Below are positions 1 to 5,444 of a stretch of 9,632 nt of DNA, in pieces. The notes under the pieces were generated by a model, which made no database searches, was not told where the DNA came from, and saw only the letters and a list, made by a program, of their open reading frames with translations. The DNA lies in assembly GCA_022600655.1 (NCBI GenBank), contig JAHZJZ010000273.1, forward strand, positions 1 to 9,632, in the 5' to 3' direction. The DNA comes from Campylobacterota bacterium (GTDB taxonomy: Bacteria > Campylobacterota > Campylobacteria > Campylobacterales > Sulfurovaceae). Position numbers and translations under genes: made by a program. Position 1 is the first letter of the stretch. Each line of letters begins with the position of its first letter.

Positions 1-241
1 CTTCTAAGTTTACAAAAAGTATCTCATTTTTAGGAACACCTTCTTGATGAAGCTTCCGTATCTGATTTAGCATAAGTGTAGACTTCCCACAGCGTCTTAC
101 CCCTTTTATGACAAGAACTTCATCTTTTTGCATAAATTTAGCTATTTTATTATCATAACTGTCACGTTTAACAGTAACAGGAACCTCCCTATCCCAATAG
201 TTCCACTCGTTCAATATCTCTATAATTTCTAATTTTTCCAT
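1..241 (-). CDS. AAA ATPase of the ATPase/DUF4143 type (N-terminal part, runs off window)
   Basis: The frame opens at an ATG (239-241) and stays open to the left edge, giving 80 residues of an incomplete protein. An SD (AAGGA, 248-252) sits 6 nt upstream of the ATG, supporting this start. A P-loop is visible at residues 47-55, GVRRCGKST, with the lysine at 53. It is preceded by a hydrophobic strand (VLVIKG) and followed by a helix and another strand ending in FVNLE. A short N-terminal helix, a W-x-R pair near residues 16-18 and 'GVRRCGKST' are what I associate with AAA_14 ATPases that carry a C-terminal DUF4143 domain; that domain would lie outside the window. Members are common in bacteria and archaea, have no settled function and are often found in accessory regions. 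It is co-oriented with the nuclease gene upstream, 68 nt away. Family call fairly sure; function unknown. Confidence 0.85.
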   Translation of the reverse strand, partial: MEKLEIIEILNEWNYWDREVPVTVKRDSYDNKIAKFMQKDEVLVIKGVRRCGKSTLMLNQIRKLHQEGVPKNEILFVNLE

Positions 242-309
242 GATATATCCTTAAGTTGTAGGTTATATCTTACAATATTTATTGTTATTGTTGGATTATT
301 TAAACTAAA

Positions 310-1125
310 CTATCTATCAATTTTCAAAGCTTCTATCTGTTCTAAAGAGAGTCCTGTCGTTTTTTGAATAACATCCATCTCAACATTAAGTTTTAACATT
401 CCTAAAGCAACTTTTTCTAAAGTACTATCTACACCTTTTTGGATTCCCTTTTCAATTCCTTTTTGGATTCCATCTTTAAAACCATCCTGATAAAATGGGA
501 TTTTTTCAATATCTACTGCTAACATCGTTGCTCCTTTTTTTACATTCTCTTCTAAATCTCTATTAGTTGATAAAATTGTCACTTTTTCCAAATAGCTCTT
601 ATAAGCTATAGCATCATGGTCTGTTAACTCTTTTATTCGTTTTAAAATAGTATTAACCACCATCTGCTTGTCTTTTTCTGCAAAGTCACAAAGTATAGAC
701 AACGCAACTACCGATGGATTTTGATGATATAAAAACTCTTCACAATCTATATCTCGCATATCAATTATACCATATTTGTAAAAAAGATTCTTTTGCTCTA
801 TTTCACTTTTCATGGAACAATTTCTTTTTCCTATATAGATAAGATATTGAGCAATACGATGATGATTGTACTCAAACTGTATATCACAATAGTACCGTAA
901 CATTCTTAGGTGCATAAGGCTATGATTATCGTTCTGTATCTCTATATGTACTATCTCATCTTGTCCATTTATAAACACAATATCACTCTCTCGTTTCTCT
1001 ACCCTAGTAAACTCTTTATCAACAAGTGTAATCTGTTTTGCTATATCAATGCCCAATATATAGGTAGAGATATCTCTAGCTATCTCTTTTATAATTTCCT
1101 TGGTGACAATATCCTTGTGACCCAT
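310..1125 (-). CDS. Rpn family recombination-promoting nuclease / PD-(D/E)XK transposase-like protein
   Basis: A 271-aa cytoplasmic protein, normal length for this family. The nuclease core is in the N-terminal third: D48 in SDIVF, then a strand carrying IEIQ (E62, Q64). This gives the D...E-x-Q signature of PD-(D/E)XK proteins long labelled transposases. Residues 70-100 (LRMLRYY, later QYLIYIG) also fit. The C-terminus has the usual Gly/Lys repeat GFKDGIQKGIEKGIQKG (215-231), then a helix and TTGLSLEQIEAL, typical of Rpn proteins. Known family members make DNA breaks and promote RecA-independent recombination; no transposon ends are seen here. The start is fixed by AGGAGG (1130-1135) 4 nt from the ATG. 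That initiation region lies inside a perfect hairpin (1123-1149), so translation may be restrained. It lies 98 nt beyond the surface operon and may be reached by readthrough, as no clear promoter or terminator is visible between. Confidence 0.85.
   Translation of the reverse strand: MGHKDIVTKEIIKEIARDISTYILGIDIAKQITLVDKEFTRVEKRESDIVFINGQDEIVHIEIQNDNHSLMHLRMLRYYCDIQFEYNHHRIAQYLIYIGKRNCSMKSEIEQKNLFYKYGIIDMRDIDCEEFLYHQNPSVVALSILCDFAEKDKQMVVNTILKRIKELTDHDAIAYKSYLEKVTILSTNRDLEENVKKGATMLAVDIEKIPFYQDGFKDGIQKGIEKGIQKGVDSTLEKVALGMLKLNVEMDVIQKTTGLSLEQIEALKIDR
434..471 (-). repeat. Short in-gene direct repeat, 14 nt at 24-nt spacing
   Basis: CCTTTTTGGATTCC (plus-strand reading) occurs exactly at 434-447 and again at 458-471. 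The 24-nt offset is eight codons and underlies the GIQKG...GIQKG repeat in the nuclease C-terminus. Copy number could change in frame by slippage. Confidence 0.7.
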
Positions 1126-1149
1126 AAATCCTCCTTTTTTGGATTTATG
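1123..1149 (-). promoter_or_regulatory. RNA hairpin enclosing the ribosome binding site and start codon of the nuclease gene
   Basis: In the minus-strand transcript CATAAATCC pairs perfectly with GGATTTATG over 9 bp around a 9-nt loop, AAAAAAGGA. The right arm ends with the complete AUG start codon of the Rpn-type gene. The AGGAGG SD lies partly in the loop (AGGA) and partly in the stem (GG). Such a structure should hinder ribosome loading, a strategy known for some transposase mRNAs. The stem is rich in A-U pairs, so its strength is moderate. The regulatory role is inferred from geometry only. Confidence 0.5.
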
Positions 1150-1223
1150 AGTAGTTTAACACAGAAAAATAATTTATGTTGGAAATGTGGCATATTGTCA
1201 TGTTTTTTATATAATCATCCCAT

Positions 1224-3521
1224 TCACCAACTAATATCACTTAAATTATAAAATGTAGGATAACAACTTCCTACTTTATCATCTACTGCACCAGCTATAG
1301 TTTGGCTTGAGTCAAATCTATATTTTTGTTTTTTATACTTAGTATTCAACCCTCTATTATAATCGCTCAATATATACCACTCCTTGTTATCTCCTCCAAC
1401 CTCTTCTACAAAACCAACATGACCATGTGTCCCACATTCCCATACTGCCAATAAACCTTTTTTTCTTTTATCTAAAGGTAAAGCAGTAGTTGCTGTTGAA
1501 ATTCCTTTATCTTTTATCCCCAACAAAGAAGACCAATTTTTTGCATCTCTATTATACTTATTCCAAAAAGCATTTTTGATATTTTCATATACTTTTGGGG
1601 ATAAAAGATTTGCATCAACTAACTCTACAAATCTACCATATACATACCATGTACACTGTCCCAATAAATCTTGACCATGACTTGTAGCAGAAAAAGCATT
1701 TGCACCTCTTGCATAAGGTATATCCAAATCTTTATTGAGTAATACGGTCTCAGGATATGAGCCAGTAGCTAAATCTGGCTCCATAATATTGATTCCATCT
1801 CGTAATATGATTCTACTTCCATCTATAAATTTTACAATAACATCTCTATATCCAAAGGGAACATCATATGCCAAGTTTCCTCCATGTCGTTCGGTTGTTT
1901 CAATTTTAATCTTATTCTCTTCATATACTGTAAAATTTGTTATATCAACTCCTGCAATAAAGACTTTTGCAACATTTTTAAGATTTTCTCCATAGAGATT
2001 TAATATTTGATTACTCTTTTTAACAGGTGTTCCAGATGGAGACATGTAAGTCAATTTTGCGTTAGTTGTCGGAGGGTTTACTAGATAGATTTGTAAATCT
2101 TCTAAAGTACCTTGAAAAATATTTTTATCCACATAATTACTGACTCCATCAATATCCATAGCTGTTTCAGTAAATTGCCAAAATAGATAATCTCTATTGG
2201 GTTTAAAGTTTACATCATGATTTTCTAAATCATCTAAACTATTTATAACTGTACCATTTTCAGAGCCAAACATATATTTAGCTATCCATAACTCATATGT
2301 ATCAAAAAGATTACTCTCAACTTCAGAATTTGAAAAATATTCATTCATATACAAAATAGGTTTAACTCCCAATTGATGTTCTACTTCATACGCAAATGAC
2401 CTTATCCAGTTTGTAAATTCTAATTTACTCCATCGTCCAATCTGATTTTTATTTAAAGGGTTCTCTTTATCAGATGGAGGGTTTTCAATATCAATTACAG
2501 GTGGCAATAATTTGTGACTCTCATAATATGGTTTTATCTTTCTAAGAAAATATTTAGCCTCTTCTACTGCATCAGAAGTTTTTTCGTTATAGTCTACTCT
2601 TATAAAATGATAAGGTGCAATCAATAAATTTTGCTCTAATGCCCCATCCATATTATTTTCAAATTTTGTATCTAAAAAATTCCCTGAGTATTGATGAGAT
2701 TTCTCATAACTTGTTTCAGGATAACCCTCTGTGGCTTTTATAAAAGCAAAAGATACTCCATCATTTTTGACTGCTTCCCAATTAATATAACCATTATGTT
2801 TACTGACATCTATACCTATAAGCTGATTATCTGTTGAACTAGAAACAAACTTCAACTTCTTAACACCATCCTCAACAAAAAACGTAGGCTTAACCCCAAT
2901 ATCAACAGTATGAGACCAATCATAATCACCAGTTTCTTCATTTCCTGCAAACATAAAAGCCACAGAGTAGCCCTCAGTCATAATGTACCAATTGTTATTA
3001 GAAGCTTGAAAAAACCACCATTTAATAGGTACTGTAGAATTTCTGATTAACTCTACATCAGTTTGAATAATACAATTTTCATTACTCTTAGCTAACCCAT
3101 AATCATAATAACTACAACTTGACCTTGAAGACATATCTGCAATAGAAACAGTATTATTATTTAAATCAATACTGCCTGCATTTAAACTAATTCCTGCCCA
3201 TCCTGCTTGACCATTAACTATTGGCATTAAAGAAAAAACATATGCAGCAGATGGCATTGATATATACCATCTTCTATCTTTTTGAATAGCTGTACGTTCT
3301 TCTTGATAGTATGCCCATGACAATTCATGAACAGAATTTTTAATAACATCTATTTCAGCCTGAGTTACTTTTTGTTGTCCTAAACTCTCGCTACTAGAAG
3401 CTATGGTAGGTAATACCATAGTTTTCATAGAACTTTTTTCAGAACTAGAAGCTTCATTACCACAACCAAGTAGACCAAATACCAATACTGAACTGATAAT
3501 TGCTTTATTTACATTTTTCAT
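1224..3521 (-). CDS. Lipoprotein with GH25 lysozyme and CHAP domains (dual peptidoglycan hydrolase)
   Basis: A 765-aa exported lipoprotein: basic start, hydrophobic stretch and lipobox LLGC with Cys20. Residues 55-230 form an unrecognised aromatic-rich region. A GH25 domain spans about 233-475: GIDVSKHNG (D238), FAFIKATEG, APYHF, PPVIDIE with the expected D344 and E346 catalytic pair, ILYMN, LWIAKY and FWQFT. GH25 enzymes cut the MurNAc-GlcNAc bond. Residues 490-580 look like an IPT/TIG-type Ig fold. A CHAP domain follows at about 600-765, with GQCTWYVYGR (Cys623) and HGHVGFVEEV (His701), the Cys/His pair used for amidase or endopeptidase cleavage. It is last in the operon, 1 nt after the stop of the gene before it, with SD AGGAG (3528-3532) inside that gene's last codons. 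A phage endolysin origin is less likely given the lipobox and neighbours. Activity and target (own or foreign wall) are unknown. Confidence 0.88.
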   Translation of the reverse strand: MKNVNKAIISSVLVFGLLGCGNEASSSEKSSMKTMVLPTIASSSESLGQQKVTQAEIDVIKNSVHELSWAYYQEERTAIQKDRRWYISMPSAAYVFSLMPIVNGQAGWAGISLNAGSIDLNNNTVSIADMSSRSSCSYYDYGLAKSNENCIIQTDVELIRNSTVPIKWWFFQASNNNWYIMTEGYSVAFMFAGNEETGDYDWSHTVDIGVKPTFFVEDGVKKLKFVSSSTDNQLIGIDVSKHNGYINWEAVKNDGVSFAFIKATEGYPETSYEKSHQYSGNFLDTKFENNMDGALEQNLLIAPYHFIRVDYNEKTSDAVEEAKYFLRKIKPYYESHKLLPPVIDIENPPSDKENPLNKNQIGRWSKLEFTNWIRSFAYEVEHQLGVKPILYMNEYFSNSEVESNLFDTYELWIAKYMFGSENGTVINSLDDLENHDVNFKPNRDYLFWQFTETAMDIDGVSNYVDKNIFQGTLEDLQIYLVNPPTTNAKLTYMSPSGTPVKKSNQILNLYGENLKNVAKVFIAGVDITNFTVYEENKIKIETTERHGGNLAYDVPFGYRDVIVKFIDGSRIILRDGINIMEPDLATGSYPETVLLNKDLDIPYARGANAFSATSHGQDLLGQCTWYVYGRFVELVDANLLSPKVYENIKNAFWNKYNRDAKNWSSLLGIKDKGISTATTALPLDKRKKGLLAVWECGTHGHVGFVEEVGGDNKEWYILSDYNRGLNTKYKKQKYRFDSSQTIAGAVDDKVGSCYPTFYNLSDISW

Positions 3522-3522
3522 C

Positions 3523-5031
3523 TTAAACTCCTGGTAAATTTAATTCTTCTTCTTTTACAATAACTGTAAAACGCTTTGTATCACTCACTTCATTTTTCGT
3601 TATGGTGGCTGTTAAAACAACTGTAGTGTCACCATTTCCAAACTCTGCTCTATCTACTACTCCACTATTTGAGAGTACACTTAAATTACTAGAACTATAA
3701 GTAATAGTTGTATTATGAAGTCCTGTAGTAGGAAGTGACAAATTGCTAGTGATATTTGAAGTATTACCCAAACTTAGAGCCACTTTTGCAAGTGCCACAG
3801 CCTCTGCATCACTCATCGGTAACGATTCACCAAACGCTATCAATCCAAAATCAATAGCACTACCTTCATAATCAAAAATATCACTCATCCCAATAAACAC
3901 ATCATCTGCATCAAAAACTTTAACTTGAAACTTCGTACCACTTGGATAGTTACCATTTGCTTCTAATAGCACTTGCTCCCCACTCTCATTGGCTAGTTTT
4001 CCATAGACAGCGATACTGTTGGTAGCCGTTTCAGTAACACTGGTACTGGCATAGAGAATAACTTGGTAATTTTTTCCATTGACAACTTTTGTCACACTAA
4101 TAGGGTTTAAATCAACGCCAACTGCTACAGTGGCCAATTCATGAGGAGTAAAAGTTAAATCACCAAACTCAATATAGTCAGCATCAAAATCAACAATCTC
4201 ACTCATAACAAGAAGTTCACCGTGTGTATCAAATAGTTTAAGTTGAAATCTGGCATCTGTTAAGTAGCTGTCATTTATCTCTATCACTACATTTTCACCA
4301 TTAATGGTTCCATAAACAGCGATGCTATTTTGACTGGTCTCATCAACAGGCATACTACTGGTATAGAATGTCATAATATAGTTTCGATTACCAATAACTT
4401 TGGTTACATTAATATCATTAAAAGCATTATCTTTTGCAACAGTATCCAACTCAAACTCAAAGGTTAACTCACTCTCATTTGTTACCTTTACCCAATACCC
4501 TTGTGAATCTTCAAAGGCTGTAAAACTATTTAAAAAATCCTTACCTGCATCTACATAAGATTTTTTATAGGCTGTACCTTGTCCTGCTCCCTGTATCACC
4601 TCAAGATTAACTGCTCCCACTTGTCCTTTTATCTCATCTAAGGTCAAACTGTAAAATGGAGCTACAAAATTCCAACCAGCATGTAGAGCAATCTTTTGTA
4701 TACCACCATACGATACTTTTTCATAACTTATCGTCACCTCATCTGTCACTTGTATCCAATAAGCTTGACCCAACTCAGCTTGATTAAAGCTGTTCAGAAA
4801 AGCTTTTCCTGCATCTACATAAGATTTTTTATAGGCTGTACCTTGTCCTGCTCCTTGAATACTTAAAAGACGGTTGAAGCCAACAGCATTCACCAGTTCG
4901 ACCAGTGTTAGTTTCTCTATATTAACAGCGTTATATCCTGCTTTTAAAGTAATACTTTTAGTACCTTGTGCATAGACAAGTGTATTCCACAAAAATAGTA
5001 AACTTATCAATAGTATCATTATCCTTTTCAT
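3523..5031 (-). CDS. Exported repeat protein: two 88-aa repeats, two copies of a shared module, one Ig-like domain
   Basis: A 502-aa protein with a Sec signal peptide (residues 1-21, likely cut after LVYA) and no lipobox, so it is the only non-lipidated member of the operon. Two homologous repeats follow (about 25-107 and 111-195). Each starts with AGY/WN, contains the identical stretch IQGAGQGTAYKKSYVDAGK (58-76 and 146-164) and ends in an aromatic YWI/VxV motif. Next come two copies of the module shared with both upstream genes (about 198-293 and 299-400), with NSIAVYG and F-Q-hydrophobic-K-hydrophobic-FD motifs. One atrophied bacterial Ig-like domain (406-495, MSDAEAVALAK to SDTKRFTVIV) ends it. 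The ATG overlaps the upstream stop as TAATG, with a GGGGA SD inside the 134-aa gene, so translation is probably coupled. No catalytic motif is seen. It is probably a periplasmic, surface or secreted binding protein; exact function unknown. Confidence 0.8.
   Translation of the reverse strand: MKRIMILLISLLFLWNTLVYAQGTKSITLKAGYNAVNIEKLTLVELVNAVGFNRLLSIQGAGQGTAYKKSYVDAGKAFLNSFNQAELGQAYWIQVTDEVTISYEKVSYGGIQKIALHAGWNFVAPFYSLTLDEIKGQVGAVNLEVIQGAGQGTAYKKSYVDAGKDFLNSFTAFEDSQGYWVKVTNESELTFEFELDTVAKDNAFNDINVTKVIGNRNYIMTFYTSSMPVDETSQNSIAVYGTINGENVVIEINDSYLTDARFQLKLFDTHGELLVMSEIVDFDADYIEFGDLTFTPHELATVAVGVDLNPISVTKVVNGKNYQVILYASTSVTETATNSIAVYGKLANESGEQVLLEANGNYPSGTKFQVKVFDADDVFIGMSDIFDYEGSAIDFGLIAFGESLPMSDAEAVALAKVALSLGNTSNITSNLSLPTTGLHNTTITYSSSNLSVLSNSGVVDRAEFGNGDTTVVLTATITKNEVSDTKRFTVIVKEEELNLPGV
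3832..4137 (-). repeat. Shared module, second copy in the 502-aa protein ('AVGVDL' subtype)
   Basis: Residues about 299-400. Landmarks: LATVAVGVDLNPISVTKV, ETATNSIAVYGKL, VLLEANGNY, GTKFQVKVFDAD, SDIFDYEG and IDFGLI. It is closest to the C-terminal copy of the 990-aa protein. Confidence 0.7.
4153..4440 (-). repeat. Shared module, first copy in the 502-aa protein ('AKDN' subtype)
   Basis: Residues about 198-293. Landmarks: AKDNAFNDINVTKV, ETSQNSIAVYGTING, FQLKLFDTHGE, SEIVDF and IEFGDL. It is followed directly by a second copy. Confidence 0.7.
4544..4590. repeat. 47-nt exact direct repeat, copy in second 88-aa unit
   Basis: This 47-nt stretch is identical to 4808-4854, 264 nt (88 codons) away, including all synonymous positions. 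The surrounding parts of the two units have diverged strongly. Confidence 0.9.
4808..4854. repeat. 47-nt exact direct repeat, copy in first 88-aa unit
   Basis: Partner of 4544-4590. Both encode GAGQGTAYKKSYVDAG with the same codons. The in-frame spacing means recombination between them would delete or duplicate exactly one 88-aa unit. Confidence 0.9.
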
Positions 5032-5435
5032 TAAAAATCCCCTTTCGTATCTATATTGTTAAACTCTAACATCTCTCCATCAAGCACAAGCTCATCACTT
5101 TGTCCCACAACCTTGTCACCATTAAAAACTTTAACAACAAAAATATCTCCATCTTTATAGTTATCGCTAATACTCAGTAAAGAACCTGTAGTTTTACCAT
5201 CTATGTTTCCATAAATGGCTTTGGATGTTTGACTAGGTTTCTCTTCTATATGGTTTTTACTATAAACCACTACTCTTTTACCCTCAAAATCACCCATAAC
5301 ATCATTGACTATATTGTCTTTTGCAATGCTATATTTTTCATTTGAAGTTTGAGTCGTAGCATTTGTTGAGCTACTACCACATGCTGTTAAAAGCACTCCA
5401 CAAAGGAGTAAACTTAATACTGTTTTTTTATTCAT
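5031..5435 (-). CDS. Small lipoprotein consisting of one copy of the shared module
   Basis: A 134-aa protein with a typical lipoprotein signal (basic start, hydrophobic stretch, LTAC with Cys19) and a short Ser/Thr/Asn linker. The rest, about residues 36-130, is one domain: AKDNIVNDV, KAIYGNIDG, DIFVVKVFNGDKVVGQSDE and a closing LEFNNI. These match in order the modules in the 502-aa protein (closest: AKDNAFNDI, SIAVYGTING) and at the C-terminus of the 990-aa protein. Mature protein is therefore lipid anchor plus module, which suggests the module folds alone and may bind the neighbours. The gene begins 9 nt after the 990-aa gene, with AAGGA (5442-5446) overlapping that stop codon. It ends with a TAATG overlap into the next gene. 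No named family recognised. An inhibitor or chaperone for the downstream hydrolase is conceivable but unsupported. Confidence 0.8.
   Translation of the reverse strand: MNKKTVLSLLLCGVLLTACGSSSTNATTQTSNEKYSIAKDNIVNDVMGDFEGKRVVVYSKNHIEEKPSQTSKAIYGNIDGKTTGSLLSISDNYKDGDIFVVKVFNGDKVVGQSDELVLDGEMLEFNNIDTKGDF
5046..5330 (-). repeat. Shared module, copy in the 134-aa lipoprotein ('AKDN' subtype)
   Basis: Residues about 36-130. Landmarks: AKDNxxND, then a strand of three valines, xxxSxAIYGNIDG, hydrophobic strand LLSIS, VVKVFNGD, SDE and LEF. It opens like the first copy in the 502-aa protein. Confidence 0.65.
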
Positions 5436-5444
5436 CTTTTATCC

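Larger units (their letters stand above)
4447..4959 (-). repeat. Tandem pair of 88-codon repeats in the 502-aa gene
   Basis: Residues 25-107 and 111-195 align along their length with an offset of 88 residues: aGYN/aGWN at the start, LTLxEhxxxVG, IQGAGQGTAYKKSYVDAGK, FLNSF and a closing YWI/VxV. Similar AGWN...GYWVKV units occur in surface proteins of sulfur-oxidising Campylobacterota, from memory. Their function is not known to me. Confidence 0.75.

Noticed and set aside
310..1125. Active insertion sequence around the Rpn-type gene
   Set aside because: No flanking terminal inverted repeats or target duplications were found; family members labelled transposase usually lack them.
1126..1223. 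Intrinsic terminator for the surface operon
   Set aside because: No GC-rich stem followed by a T run on the minus strand; the only strong stem here is the one at the nuclease start codon.
910..1251. Plus-strand 113-codon open frame across the nuclease gene start and the gap beside it
   Set aside because: It is antisense to a well-supported gene for most of its length, has no SD and gives no recognisable protein.
1224..3521. Prophage endolysin interpretation of the GH25/CHAP gene
   Set aside because: A lipobox, a 175-residue N-terminal region, a TIG-like domain and surface-protein neighbours argue against it; no holin or phage gene is near.
1224..5435. Toxin-immunity pair made of the hydrolase and the 134-aa lipoprotein
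   Set aside because: The small protein shares its domain with two larger proteins and is not adjacent to the hydrolase gene; nothing in it resembles a known lysozyme inhibitor.
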